Assembly: GCA_964539665.1 (NCBI GenBank)
Contig: CAZIKB010000007.1
Location: 20,251 to 84,250 of the forward strand
Reading direction: 5' to 3'
Length of the DNA stretch: 64,000 nt
Source: CAZIKB01 sp964539665
GTDB lineage: Bacteria; Zhuqueibacterota; Zhuqueibacteria; Oceanimicrobiales; Oceanimicrobiaceae
Shown: piece by piece, positions 1 to 9,330 of the stretch
How the letters are laid out: each line of letters begins with the position of its first letter
Position numbering within the stretch: the first letter of the stretch is position 1
Program-made: the position numbers and the translations under genes
Notes under the pieces: model-generated
What the model was told of the DNA's origin: nothing
The model's database searches: none
What the model saw: only the letters and a program-made list of their open reading frames with translations

Positions 1-1
1 G

Positions 2-196
2 GTTGGTCTGAACGATGGTATGGAAATAGGTTTTTGGTTAGGTGCGACAGTTGGACTCATAAGCGTTGGTAATGATGAAAGACTGTTAGCTGCCCCCGTT
101 TTCGCAACCGGTGGGTTTTTAGTAAGTGGTATTGTTGGAGCTATTGTGAAGGGTAAGTACAAGTTTCGATTCGTCGATCCCCTCACGGGAAAATAG
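2..196 (+). CDS. Partial hypothetical protein, C-terminal end
   Basis: This is the last 64 codons of a gene that enters from the left edge, ending in TAG at 194-196. The readable part is rich in glycine and hydrophobic residues, with stretches such as GFWLGATVGLISVG and GGFLVSGIVGAIVKGK. It then ends in a basic and polar tail (KYKFRFVDPLTGK). This looks like a glycine-zipper-type membrane-associated segment followed by a short soluble tail. The start and most of the protein lie outside the window, so no function can be assigned. Confidence 0.6.
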   Translation, partial: VGLNDGMEIGFWLGATVGLISVGNDERLLAAPVFATGGFLVSGIVGAIVKGKYKFRFVDPLTGK

Positions 197-274
197 TTTC
201 AATTTACCCTCAAAGTGACCATAGTATTTACGTGTTTGTTAGAGTATAAAGATCTAATTAAAACAGGAGGATTA

Positions 275-997
275 ATGTTTAAGAAATCAATCTTAGTTAT
301 GACAACCTTACTCCTTTCCGCTAAAATTCAAGCCCAGATTCCCCAATTGATCAATTATCAAGGAATACTAACAGATGCGGTTGGTACAGGCATCAATGGT
401 AACCGTACAATAGAATTCAGAATCTATAATTCACCGACCGGTGGAGCAAGTGTTTGGTCTGAGATCCAAACCGTGACTATTGTCGACGGACTGTTCAGCG
501 TGTTGCTCGGTTCGATCACACCTGTGCCTTATACTGTTTTCGATGGCAGCCACAAATATCTTGCTCTGAAAATCGGAAGCGATGCTGAGATGTCGCCGCG
601 CAAGCGACTCGTTAGTGTCGGCTATGCCTTCCATTCATACGATTCTGATAAAATAGACGGTAAAGATGCAGCAGCATTCGTGCAAAAGATTGCGGGTGTT
701 TCATCTGACAATATTGGCAATATCGATCTTGTCGCCGGTGCAAATGTAACCATTACTCCCGATAACAACAATAGTCGCATAACTATATCCGCCTCAGATG
801 GTGGAGGCAACAGCAACATCTCCAAGATTAATGCCGGGAATGGATTGACGGGAGGAGGGACATCTGGTGAGGTAACACTGGATGTCGGTGTGGGAAACGG
901 CCTGATCGTATCCTCTGATGCGGTATCGCTGAACACTGCTTTCACGGACAACCGGTATGTAAATGAGGGCAAAACAACAGCGTTACCAATGGTATGA
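275..997 (+). CDS. Secreted fibre-like repeat protein, 5' part of a frameshifted gene
   Basis: The ATG at 275 is chosen because AGGAGG lies at 265-270 and a signal peptide follows directly (MFKKSILVMTTLLLSAKIQAQ). After it comes a domain common in FCB secreted proteins (INYQGILTDAVG ... FRIYNS), then the first copy of a 120-residue repeat containing NAGNGLTGGG and AVSLNTAFTDNRYVNEG. The frame ends at 997 just after this repeat. At the equivalent point in the next copy the DNA reads GAGGGGC, but here it reads GAGGGC (965-969), so one G is missing. Restoring it joins this frame to 994-3039 and gives one protein of about 921 residues. The product is probably a surface or adhesive fibre, as inferred from the repeats. 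Confidence 0.7.
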   Translation: MFKKSILVMTTLLLSAKIQAQIPQLINYQGILTDAVGTGINGNRTIEFRIYNSPTGGASVWSEIQTVTIVDGLFSVLLGSITPVPYTVFDGSHKYLALKIGSDAEMSPRKRLVSVGYAFHSYDSDKIDGKDAAAFVQKIAGVSSDNIGNIDLVAGANVTITPDNNNSRITISASDGGGNSNISKINAGNGLTGGGTSGEVTLDVGVGNGLIVSSDAVSLNTAFTDNRYVNEGKTTALPMV

Positions 998-1670
998 TTC
1001 AAAACAATGCCGTGACTCAAGATAAGGTTGTCCCTAATATTCTCAGCAGCCTCGATGGGGTTTCTAACGATGGCGGTAATATCGATTTGGTGGCAGGAAG
1101 CAACATCACATTAACGCCGGATGATGTGAACAACCGAATCACAATTTCGGCCTCACAACCAGGCGGCAATGGTGATATAACTGTGGTTAATGCCGGGAAT
1201 GGCTTGACTGGTGGTGGGTCATCTGGTGAGGTAACATTAGATGTCGGTGTGGGAAACGGCCTGACTGTATCCTCTAACGCGGTATCGCTTAACACTGCTT
1301 TCACGGATAACCGGTATGTAAATGAGGGGCAAAACAACAGCGTCAGCAATGGTATGATTCAAAACAATGCCGTGACTCAAGATAAGGTTGTCCCCAATAT
1401 TCTCAGCAGCCTCGATGGGGTTTCTAACGATGGCGGTAATGTCGATTTGGTGGCAGGAAGCAACATCACCTTGACGCCGGATGATGTGAACAACCGAATC
1501 ACAATTTCGGCCTCGCAACCAAGCGGCAGTGGTGATATAACTGCTGTCAATGCCGGGAATGGGTTGACGGGTGGTGGGGCATCTGGTGACGTAACATTGA
1601 GTGTCGGGTCCGGCACAGGAATCGATGTCTCCGCAAATACAGTATCTTTAAACACTTCTTTTGCAGACAA
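700..1670 (+). repeat. Tandem 360-bp coding repeat, about 2.7 copies
   Basis: Three consecutive copies repeat with an exact 360-bp period: the block AAGGTTGTCCC at 1024 recurs at 1384, and AATATCGAT at 718 recurs near 1078. Copies two and three are almost identical at DNA level, and copy one has diverged. Each unit encodes 120 residues. Such repeats can gain or lose copies and can be collapsed by assembly. The frameshift in the gene lies inside this array. Confidence 0.85.
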
Positions 1671-3039
1671 TCGTTATGTGAACGTGAACGAAGAAGATGC
1701 CATTAACTCCGACATGATTAGAGATGGAGAAATAGCCGGATCAGATTTAAGTTCAACGATATATAAATCAGCCGTAGTACCAGACGATGCAATGTTCAAA
1801 ATCGTAAATCAGGCCGTTGGTCAGTCAGCCGCAATTGTAGGTTTCAGCATGGGTTATGGCTACGGAATAAACGGGTATAGCAAGAACAGTCTGGGAGTTT
1901 TTGGCAGGAGCGATTCAGATTTTGGCGTCTACGGCTCAACTAATGGAAATTATACGGCTGGAGTTCATGGTTCTGCCGCAAACGCAACCAGTTACGGGGT
2001 TTTTGGCCGAAACGACTACGGTGGTAAAGGTGTCTATGGCTTGAGTACTGACGGCGTAGGTGTCTACGGTGAGACAGACGGCAGTGCGACGGCCGCTGTT
2101 TTGGGTGTGCAAAAAGGGACAGGCAATGCTGGACGTTTCATTAAAGAAAATAACAGCGTTGGCAGCGCATTATACGTGGAGAACTATGGTCAATCAAGCG
2201 CGATAATGGGTAGAAACATGGGCACTGATGTAATTGCAGCAGGCTTTTTTCGTGCTGATAATGAGAATGCAAATACCGAAAACAACTATGCAATGATTGC
2301 TACTCAAGTAGGAGGCGGCGACTGTGGTGCTTTTGCAAGTTTTAAAGAAAATGGGTTTGGTAATACAATTCAAAGTAATAATTTTGGAAAAGGTTCTGCA
2401 GGCTCCTTTGTAAACTACAATACATCGGTGAACAATCCAGCTCTTTATGTTTCAACATTGGGAAGTGGTTACAGCGCCAGGTTTAGAGGCGGCGCTGGCG
2501 TACGCATAGAAGGAGATTATACAGCAACAGGCAGCAAAAGCGCCGTTGTAAAAATCAACAATGAGGAACGCAATGTATACAGTGAGGAATCGACAGAGGT
2601 CTGGTTTAGCGATTACGGTTTTGGAAAACTGCTAAATGGCGCTGTCCACATTCCGATTGATCCTGAATTTGCACAGATCACCAATCTGATTGAACCCTAT
2701 CACGTCTACGTTCAGTTAGAGGGCGATTGCAACGGCGTTTATGTCAACAACAAGACAGAGAGCGGATTTGATGTGCGGGAATTGCAGGGTGGAAAGTCGA
2801 ACGCCCCATTTTCCTACCGCATCGTTGCTAAGAGAAAGCATTATGAGAATTTACGTTTGGCTGGCAAGGATGACAACTACCGCGCCTACAAGGCGATGGA
2901 AGCACAGGTCTGGCCGGAGAAAATAGCGGAAGCGCGTGACCAGAGACAAAGGGCTCTCCAAAAAGCCAGTTTCTTAAAAGAACAACTCGAAATGGAAGTA
3001 CTACAAAATGGCAGGTCTAAAGGAACTGAAAGGAGGTAG
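994..3039 (+). CDS. Secreted fibre-like repeat protein, 3' part of the frameshifted gene
   Basis: This frame continues the protein begun at 275 after a one-base loss near 968. It has no signal peptide or ribosome binding site of its own. It carries two further copies of the 120-residue repeat (DGVSNDGGN..LVAGSNITLTPDD), then a region of short repeats of the type YGVFGRND and GVYGETDG, typical of trimeric fibre-like shafts. A C-terminal domain of about 180 residues follows (SAVVKINNEERNVYS, NGAVHIPIDPEFAQ) and resembles tail or cap domains seen after such shafts in FCB secreted proteins. The last 60 residues are charged and probably coiled coil. If the frameshift is real this half is not translated; if it is a sequencing error both halves are one gene. 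Confidence 0.65.
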   Translation: MIQNNAVTQDKVVPNILSSLDGVSNDGGNIDLVAGSNITLTPDDVNNRITISASQPGGNGDITVVNAGNGLTGGGSSGEVTLDVGVGNGLTVSSNAVSLNTAFTDNRYVNEGQNNSVSNGMIQNNAVTQDKVVPNILSSLDGVSNDGGNVDLVAGSNITLTPDDVNNRITISASQPSGSGDITAVNAGNGLTGGGASGDVTLSVGSGTGIDVSANTVSLNTSFADNRYVNVNEEDAINSDMIRDGEIAGSDLSSTIYKSAVVPDDAMFKIVNQAVGQSAAIVGFSMGYGYGINGYSKNSLGVFGRSDSDFGVYGSTNGNYTAGVHGSAANATSYGVFGRNDYGGKGVYGLSTDGVGVYGETDGSATAAVLGVQKGTGNAGRFIKENNSVGSALYVENYGQSSAIMGRNMGTDVIAAGFFRADNENANTENNYAMIATQVGGGDCGAFASFKENGFGNTIQSNNFGKGSAGSFVNYNTSVNNPALYVSTLGSGYSARFRGGAGVRIEGDYTATGSKSAVVKINNEERNVYSEESTEVWFSDYGFGKLLNGAVHIPIDPEFAQITNLIEPYHVYVQLEGDCNGVYVNNKTESGFDVRELQGGKSNAPFSYRIVAKRKHYENLRLAGKDDNYRAYKAMEAQVWPEKIAEARDQRQRALQKASFLKEQLEMEVLQNGRSKGTERR

Positions 3040-3055
3040 GTGCTCCAGCTAAAAG

Positions 3056-4630
3056 ATGAGAAAAGATCGATCTAAAATTGCGCTTGGATGGCGGTCATTG
3101 GTGCTGGTTTGTGTCACATTTTTTACTGCAGGACTCGCGTCTTTCCACTTCAACGGGAATCTTATTCTCAAAAAATCGGCGTTTGGTATTGGTGGAGATT
3201 ATTCTCAATCAGGTAATCTTGCCCTTGTTGACATCATCGGACAGCCGTCCACGACAGGCGAGGCATTCAGTGCCAACTACCGCGTTAGCTCTGGATTCCT
3301 GGCTAACAAAGCTGTTGCCGGCATTCGCATCATTAGGTTGTCCGGTGACCTCGACTTCGGCGACGTAGCGGTTGGTTCGTCTGAGGAAAGAATCTTGACC
3401 ATTCACAGCGACGGCAATTCGACCCTGCACGTCTCCAGTATCAGCTATCCATCAGGGTTTAGCGGTGCCTGGTCGGGGAACATTTCAGCCCATGGCAGTA
3501 GCACCGTCATCATTACGTTCTCTCCGACTGAAGCTAAGGCGTATTCTGGGACCATTACTGTGAATTCTGACAAAACCGTGGGCACGGATACAATCTACGT
3601 TTCTGGAACAGGTACCATTGAATCAAATCAGGTTATTGTCTGGCCGGGTGACACCGACAACAATGGAATCGTGAATCAAGCAGATATTTTACCCCTTGGC
3701 CTGCACTGGCACAAGACGGGTACTGAACGAACAGCAGGCAACACCTTGCAATGGACCGGGCAATCCGCAACACCCTGGACGCCGGACGAAAGGGCAACCT
3801 ATGCCGACGCCAACGGCGAAGGTATTGTCAATCAGGCTGACATTCTGGCGGTTGGTTTGAATTGGGGCAAACAGCACACCGCATCCCAGACTGTGCTTGC
3901 CAAACAGACCACAACGGAAAGGCCTGCGGGCACATTCAACCTGTCGATTCAGAAAAATGATAGTAAGACAGTGATGCTCAAGGTTGAGGCTCACAATTTC
4001 TGCGATGTGTTTGGTTTAGCTTTTGAGTTAGAATATCCCGAAGAGCAGCTCGAGGTTACTGCGGTCGAGCCGGGCGACTTGTTCGGGCCTGCGGTGCTAT
4101 TCTACCAGAAAATAGACAATGGCAAAATCGGCATGGCGCTGACGCAGAAAGTCAGTCAGTCGTCTACCGGGAAAGGGAACACAGTGGCACGCCTTACATT
4201 TCACCTCAAGGCTTCGGCGACAGAGGTGGCAAAAGAGGAGTATGTCATTAAAAGCATTTTTGCTAACGATGCTTTCGGATCATCCTTACAGTTGGACTGG
4301 CAGCCACCAACGGATACAGAAGCTCTGGCGGAAGGAGCACTCGACCTGCCGAAGGAGTTTCAGCTTTTTCCAAACTACCCGAATCCATTCAACCCGACAA
4401 CGACCATTTCGTATGCATTGCCCAAAGCCAGCCATGTGCAGATGCAGATTTTTGATTTGACTGGGCGGCTCGTAAAGAAGCTTCTCGATAAACAGCAAAA
4501 TGCTGGTATGTTTTCGGTGACCTGGGATGCACGTGAAAAAGACGGATCTGAAGTTGCCAGCGGAATTTATATATGCCGGTTGCAAGCTGGCGCTCGAGTC
4601 TTGCATCATAAATTGCTACTAGTGAAGTGA
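3056..4630 (+). CDS. Secreted dockerin/cohesin-like protein with C-terminal sorting domain
   Basis: The protein has 524 residues and an N-terminal signal segment (SLVLVCVTFFTAGLASF). Domains in order: a short 'iGGDYSQSGN..IGQPSTTGEAFS' segment typical of FCB secreted proteins; an Ig-like ASH/choice-of-anchor domain at about 95-185 (LDFGDVAVGSSEERILTIHS); a dockerin-like region at about 198-275 with two DxNxxGxVNxAD calcium-loop-like segments (GDTDNNGIVNQADIL and YADANGEGIVNQADIL); a cohesin-like domain at about 295-420 (KVEAHNFCDVFGLAFELEYP); and a FlgD-like sorting domain from about 435 (NYPNPFNPTTTISYALP). The sorting domain implies export to the cell surface. Dockerin and cohesin domains in one chain could link copies or partners, but binding is inferred from family. 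A ribosome site AGGAGG lies at 3031-3036, further than usual from the ATG. Confidence 0.8.
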   Translation: MRKDRSKIALGWRSLVLVCVTFFTAGLASFHFNGNLILKKSAFGIGGDYSQSGNLALVDIIGQPSTTGEAFSANYRVSSGFLANKAVAGIRIIRLSGDLDFGDVAVGSSEERILTIHSDGNSTLHVSSISYPSGFSGAWSGNISAHGSSTVIITFSPTEAKAYSGTITVNSDKTVGTDTIYVSGTGTIESNQVIVWPGDTDNNGIVNQADILPLGLHWHKTGTERTAGNTLQWTGQSATPWTPDERATYADANGEGIVNQADILAVGLNWGKQHTASQTVLAKQTTTERPAGTFNLSIQKNDSKTVMLKVEAHNFCDVFGLAFELEYPEEQLEVTAVEPGDLFGPAVLFYQKIDNGKIGMALTQKVSQSSTGKGNTVARLTFHLKASATEVAKEEYVIKSIFANDAFGSSLQLDWQPPTDTEALAEGALDLPKEFQLFPNYPNPFNPTTTISYALPKASHVQMQIFDLTGRLVKKLLDKQQNAGMFSVTWDAREKDGSEVASGIYICRLQAGARVLHHKLLLVK

Positions 4631-4699
4631 GATACAATCATATTCGTGATGGCTTGCCACATCGACCATAATTATAAATTATGAGGAGTGAGGAAATCA

Positions 4700-7600
4700 A
4701 TGAAGAAAAAACGAATGTTTGATGCATTTATAATCTGTGTTTTGTTGAGCAATATTATCTTTGTGAGAGATGTATTCGCCATAAATGACAATTTCGAATC
4801 ATATTCCAATGGGCAGTATCCAAGTAGTGGTGGTTGGTACAATCTTTTCAGTGGTAAAACTGCTGCTGTTTCAACTGCGTACGCTTATTCAGGTAGCAAA
4901 TCATTTCGGCTGGAAGGTTATTCTAACTGGTCACGAATAGACGTTATCAATGTGAACACCACTAATGAAATGAGTTACGAGGTAGCTGTTTTCATTCCAG
5001 ATGCCGCGCGGGGTGCTAGTGTAGGATTTTTTGAGAAGCAAGGTAACCAGGGTCCTTCTTATAATGCCATCGTGTTTCGCAATGACGGAACGATTTACAC
5101 CGGAGGAACAAATGAAAGTAATAGATTTATTCAGTCTTATAACTCAAATACTTGGTACCGAATAAAGGTCACTTTGGATTTTACCCAGAATAAAATGGAT
5201 GTATATGTAAACGGTTCACTCAAACGCTCCGGGATTTCTGCCAAGGGTGAAAGTTATTGTAAAAAATTTGGTTTGGCAACTAGCAACTTCAGCGGTAGTG
5301 GAACTGCTATTACTTATTTTGACGATGTGAAGGTCCTGGATATCACGCCTCCACCACCAGATATAGATGTAAATCCTGATTCGCACAATTTTGGAAATGT
5401 GGTCATCAACGATTCTACTTCCTTTTCATTTGAAGTTCTTAATTTGGATGTGGGACTGTTAGTAGTCGCAGAGGTTCTGTTGATTGGTACAGATGCAGAG
5501 CAGTTTACGATTCTTAGTGGTGGTGGATTTTTCACACTTGAAGCATTCCAATCACATAACATCGTTGTCATGTTCCAGCCAGACTCACCTGGTACAAAGA
5601 GCGCAAAATTACGCTTAACGAGCAACGATCCGGACAAACATTTTTTTGATGTAAACCTCTCCGGCACCGGCGTTAATCCGCCTGAAAGCGTTTCCAAACC
5701 CAACAAACCTTCAGGCGCTCCAAATGGCAAGGTTGGTCAAAGTTTGGACTTCAGTACCGGTGGTTCATCGAGCAATCTCGGGCATTCAGTAGAATACCAG
5801 TTTGACTGGGGCGATGGGACCACGTCAAGTTGGGATTCTGCAAACCGCAGTCACAGTTACTCCTCGTCTGGGACTTTCGATGTGAAAGCGAGGGCACGCT
5901 GCAGTAGCCACACCAGCAAGGTTTCTTCGTGGTCTTCGAGTACATCGGTTTCAATTTCATACTGTCAGCTTTCGATTTCGGTTACTCCTTCTGGTTCAGG
6001 AACAGTCAATAAGAATCCAGACAAGACCAATTTTACCTGGAATGAGAATGTACAATTGACGGCCAATGCCAACTCCGGGTATGAATTCGATTATTGGAGC
6101 GGTGATTTATCCGGAAGTGCCAATACGAAAAGTCTGACTATGAATGGCGATAAAAATGTGACGGCTCATTTCAAGCAAATTCAGGAAGCGGTTTCCGTCC
6201 CCAATCTTCCTTCAGGCGCCTCAAGCGGCAAGGTGGGTCAAAGTTTAAGCTTAAGCGTCGGCGGTTCGTCAAGCAATCTTGGACATTCAATCAAGTACCA
6301 GTTTGACTGGGGCGATGGCACAACTTCAAACTGGGATCCAGCCAATCTAAGTCACAGTTACTCCTCATCCGGGACTTTTGATGTGAAAGCCAGAGCCTGC
6401 TGCACCAGGCATACCAGCGTGGTTTCTTCCTGGTCTTCCAGCAAGTCGGTCGTAATTTCATTTTGCCAGCTTTCGGTTTCGGTGACGCCTTCAGGTTCGG
6501 GTTCGGTTAGTAAGAATCCAGATAAGAACAATTTCAACTGGAATGAAAGTGTGCAACTAACTGCCAATGCCAACGCCGGCTATGAATTCGATTACTGGAG
6601 CGGCGCTTTGACGGGCAGCACCAATCCCCAAAATCTGACCATGGATGACGACAAAAGTGTGACTGCATTCTTTAAGGTGGTAATTCAAAATTCTGCTCCA
6701 TCAAAACCAATCCTGGTTTCGGTCAACAATAACAGCTTTACCATGGATTCTAAACCAGATTTGATGTGGAACGTGCCTTCAGATCCAGATAGCGATCCCC
6801 TTCATTTCAAAGTCGAAATCGCCATGGACAACAGTTTTACCAGTCAAATAGCGGGCAGTCCCTTCGAAAGTCAGAACAATTCGGCTAGTTTCAGTCCCAC
6901 ACCGCCCATGGTCCAGGGCAGCGGCACCTGCAGCTTCACGCCGCCGCAGCCACTAGAGGACGGCGACTACTGGTGGCGCGTCACCGCCTGGGACGGTAAA
7001 GCACACAGCGCCCCTTCAGCTGCCTGGAAGTTCACCGTAGATGCGGCCAAACCTTACACTGCCGGCCACAACCCCGCTAAAGACGCAACGAACATAGCTG
7101 TGAACACCAATATTGTAGTGCATATCAAGGACGACTTAAGCGGCGCGGATATCTCAACAATTGTTCTGAAGGTGAATCTCGTTCAGGTGTCGCCCACCAT
7201 AACAGGCGATTCAAAGGACGTCACGCTCACATATTCTCCACAGGCTGGCTTCGATAATGACAGCCGCGTGACCGTTATTGTCTCTGCCAAAGACATCGCA
7301 GGCAACGAAATGGAAACGGATTATTATTCATTTAATACAGAAAAGAAAGCGCAAAAACCTGCCTTCCTTACCATGGCTGTAAAGGAGCATGGATTATCTG
7401 AGCCATTTAATGTTGACATCAACGTTGAGGAAGTGAATGAACTTTTTGGGGTATCGTTTGTATTCAATTATCCTGAAAACCACCTCGAATATCTATCTTT
7501 CGAACCAGGTGACTTTATGGGCGGAGATGTCGTACCTTTTACTTCCCCGCCTTCAAATGGTCATTTACCTGTGGCCATCACTAAAAAAGCCGGCCAGGTT

Positions 7601-8080
7601 GGTTCTAATGGCTCGGGTTTAATAGTGCAAATAAAATTGAAAGAGAGACCAGGAGTAACAACTGGTACAAACATCGAACTATCCTGTACTGAACTTGTAG
7701 CCAATGATCCTGCAGGTAAAACCATTTTGCTAACCCCGAACGACACATCTTACGTTACACCATTTCCGACATCAATCGAAATGAAAGACACTCAGATCCC
7801 AAAAGATTATGTGCTTTTCCAGAACTACCCCAATCCATTCAACCCAACCACCATTATTGCCTTTGCGCTGCCGAAACCGAGTCAAGTTCGTTTGCAGATT
7901 TTTAATTTAAAGGGCAATCTTGTGAAAACCTTGATTAATGCTCAGCAGGAGCAGGGCATGCATTCTGTGCAGTGGAATGGCACGGATGAAAAGCGCAATA
8001 AAGTAGCCAGCGGCATTTATATTTACAAATTGACGGCTGGCGATGAAGTCCTGCATCGCCGGTTAGTGCTGATGAAATAA
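4700..8080 (+). CDS. Large secreted PKD/InlB-repeat protein with sorting domain
   Basis: The ATG at 4700 is preferred to the in-frame GTG at 4688 because GAGGA lies 5-9 bases before it and a signal peptide follows (ICVLLSNIIFVRDVFA). Order of domains over 1126 residues: a concanavalin/LamG-like domain (about 30-215); an ASH/HYDIN-type Ig domain (IDVNPDSHNFGNVVIN); two copies of a PKD domain (QFDWGDGTTS) each followed by an InlB-type repeat (TPSGSG, GYEFDYWSG, VTAHFK), with a 498-bp period; a fibronectin-like and a Big_5-like Ig domain; a cohesin-like domain; and the FlgD-like sorting domain (NYPNPFNPTTIIAFALP). It resembles surface adhesins or polysaccharide-binding proteins, but no catalytic residues are visible. 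It lies 70 bp after the dockerin/cohesin gene and may be cotranscribed. Confidence 0.8.
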   Translation: MKKKRMFDAFIICVLLSNIIFVRDVFAINDNFESYSNGQYPSSGGWYNLFSGKTAAVSTAYAYSGSKSFRLEGYSNWSRIDVINVNTTNEMSYEVAVFIPDAARGASVGFFEKQGNQGPSYNAIVFRNDGTIYTGGTNESNRFIQSYNSNTWYRIKVTLDFTQNKMDVYVNGSLKRSGISAKGESYCKKFGLATSNFSGSGTAITYFDDVKVLDITPPPPDIDVNPDSHNFGNVVINDSTSFSFEVLNLDVGLLVVAEVLLIGTDAEQFTILSGGGFFTLEAFQSHNIVVMFQPDSPGTKSAKLRLTSNDPDKHFFDVNLSGTGVNPPESVSKPNKPSGAPNGKVGQSLDFSTGGSSSNLGHSVEYQFDWGDGTTSSWDSANRSHSYSSSGTFDVKARARCSSHTSKVSSWSSSTSVSISYCQLSISVTPSGSGTVNKNPDKTNFTWNENVQLTANANSGYEFDYWSGDLSGSANTKSLTMNGDKNVTAHFKQIQEAVSVPNLPSGASSGKVGQSLSLSVGGSSSNLGHSIKYQFDWGDGTTSNWDPANLSHSYSSSGTFDVKARACCTRHTSVVSSWSSSKSVVISFCQLSVSVTPSGSGSVSKNPDKNNFNWNESVQLTANANAGYEFDYWSGALTGSTNPQNLTMDDDKSVTAFFKVVIQNSAPSKPILVSVNNNSFTMDSKPDLMWNVPSDPDSDPLHFKVEIAMDNSFTSQIAGSPFESQNNSASFSPTPPMVQGSGTCSFTPPQPLEDGDYWWRVTAWDGKAHSAPSAAWKFTVDAAKPYTAGHNPAKDATNIAVNTNIVVHIKDDLSGADISTIVLKVNLVQVSPTITGDSKDVTLTYSPQAGFDNDSRVTVIVSAKDIAGNEMETDYYSFNTEKKAQKPAFLTMAVKEHGLSEPFNVDINVEEVNELFGVSFVFNYPENHLEYLSFEPGDFMGGDVVPFTSPPSNGHLPVAITKKAGQVGSNGSGLIVQIKLKERPGVTTGTNIELSCTELVANDPAGKTILLTPNDTSYVTPFPTSIEMKDTQIPKDYVLFQNYPNPFNPTTIIAFALPKPSQVRLQIFNLKGNLVKTLINAQQEQGMHSVQWNGTDEKRNKVASGIYIYKLTAGDEVLHRRLVLMK

Positions 8081-8375
8081 ATCCTGCACAAATTCGCAAT
8101 CCCGCTGTTTACATAGGTAATAAAATCAACATACAACCCTTGGTCGCAGTCTGACTGAGGTTTGTTCTATTTTGCCCGTGTCATCAACTGCCGCGACTAT
8201 ACTGTTGGTTGAAGCCAATCCAATCGTCAGCTTCTTTTATATCCACTTTCCTCAATTACTTTGCTTCTTAGTTTTATTTTTTTTATATTTCGCAAATAAA
8301 ATGATATTGAAAGGTTCTGCCCATTGGCAGTGGAAGTAAAGGAGCCTTACAAGAAAGAATGGTGTAAATTAAAAT

Positions 8376-8639
8376 ATGCCCCGAATTGAAGACATACGTA
8401 AGAAGTTTAACACGGAAATGAATTACTCTGACGAGAGACTCAAAGAGCGCCGTGTTACATATACTCTGCAATTCGAAGGAAAATTCTACATTGTGGAGAA
8501 TGTACCAGCCCGAGTAAATGAAGAAACCGGCGAACAGTTCTTTTCCCCTGCTACAGTAGAACGGTTGCAGAAAACCATTGTGGGTAAATCAAAACCAGGT
8601 AAAGTGATTGAGATACCTGTATATTACTACTCAGCTTAG
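8376..8639 (+). CDS. Small MqsA/YgiT-like protein lacking zinc cysteines
   Basis: The protein has 87 residues. The segment FEGKFYIVENVPARVNEETGEQFFSPATVERLQ aligns in style with the N-terminal part of MqsA/YgiT-type antitoxins, where 'V-x-N-V-P-A-x-V-C-x-x-C-G-E-x-Y/F' is usual. Both cysteine positions of that half-finger are replaced here (VNEETGE), so zinc binding is unlikely. No C-terminal HTH is present and I see no toxin gene beside it. It may be a stand-alone relative or a remnant of a toxin-antitoxin pair. The 296 bp before it, from the end of the PKD gene, hold nothing I can identify. Confidence 0.55.
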   Translation: MPRIEDIRKKFNTEMNYSDERLKERRVTYTLQFEGKFYIVENVPARVNEETGEQFFSPATVERLQKTIVGKSKPGKVIEIPVYYYSA

Positions 8640-8847
8640 TTGGGAAGTCAAAGTACTTTTTCGACAGTCTCGTTAGCGCTTCGTGGAATTACCCACAGGA
8701 ATAAGTTGACTTGATGATGAGTTAGACCGTAGTTCGTAAAACGAAAATCGGAATTGGCAAATCGTTAATTATCGGTCTCTGGATTCCGATTTGTGTTTTA
8801 GTTACGCTTGAAAGATTGCTCGATTATCAAAAATCTAAAAAAAACAA

Positions 8848-9330
8848 ATGCCTGATTATTTTTACAAATTCTTACAAATTTTAAAAGCGCTTGATAAGTA
8901 TAAAGTGGATTACATCCTGATCGGGGGCGTGGCAGTGATTCTGCATGGATTGGAAAGATTGACCCGGGATATCGACTTGTTCGTCAAAAACGAAGTTAAG
9001 AATATTGAACGGCTGCGACAGGCTCTTTCTTCTGTTTTTAAAGACGCATCTATTGAAGAAATTACCCTGGAAGAATTACAAAAATATCCGGTGATTCGAT
9101 ACGGTACACCCTCAAGTTTTTATATTGATATCATGATGAAATTAGGTGAAAAGATTACGTTTGATAATCTGGAATATGAAATTATCGAACATCAGGGTGT
9201 AAGAATTAAAATTGCTACGCCTGAGACCTTAGTTTACTTGAAAAACGAAACCTTGCGGGATAAAGATAAAATCGATGCGTTTTATTTAAAGGAATTGCTA
9301 AAGGCACGAAATGCAAATAAAGGTGAATGA
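8848..9330 (+). CDS. MNT-type nucleotidyltransferase, possible toxin or partner
   Basis: A 160-residue protein with the nucleotidyltransferase signature: YILIGGVAVILHG (GG at 26-27) followed by TRDIDLFV with the catalytic DxD pair at D41 and D43. Related proteins (AbiEii/DUF6036 style) transfer nucleotides to tRNA or proteins and often act in toxin-antitoxin systems, but the substrate cannot be read from the sequence. The stop codon overlaps the start of the next gene (ATGA at 9327-9330), so the two are translationally coupled. No strong ribosome site is visible before the ATG. Confidence 0.75.
   Translation: MPDYFYKFLQILKALDKYKVDYILIGGVAVILHGLERLTRDIDLFVKNEVKNIERLRQALSSVFKDASIEEITLEELQKYPVIRYGTPSSFYIDIMMKLGEKITFDNLEYEIIEHQGVRIKIATPETLVYLKNETLRDKDKIDAFYLKELLKARNANKGE

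Noticed and set aside
622..1670. Open frames on the minus strand across the fibre-gene repeats
   Set aside because: They mirror the 360-bp repeats of the sense gene, have no ribosome sites and show low-complexity proline-rich content.
700..1670. Possible CRISPR or satellite array
   Set aside because: Repeat units are 360 bp, coding and contiguous, without spacers.
8283..8471. Minus-strand open frame over the start of the MqsA-like gene
   Set aside because: It has no ribosome site or recognisable motif and overlaps a better sense gene.
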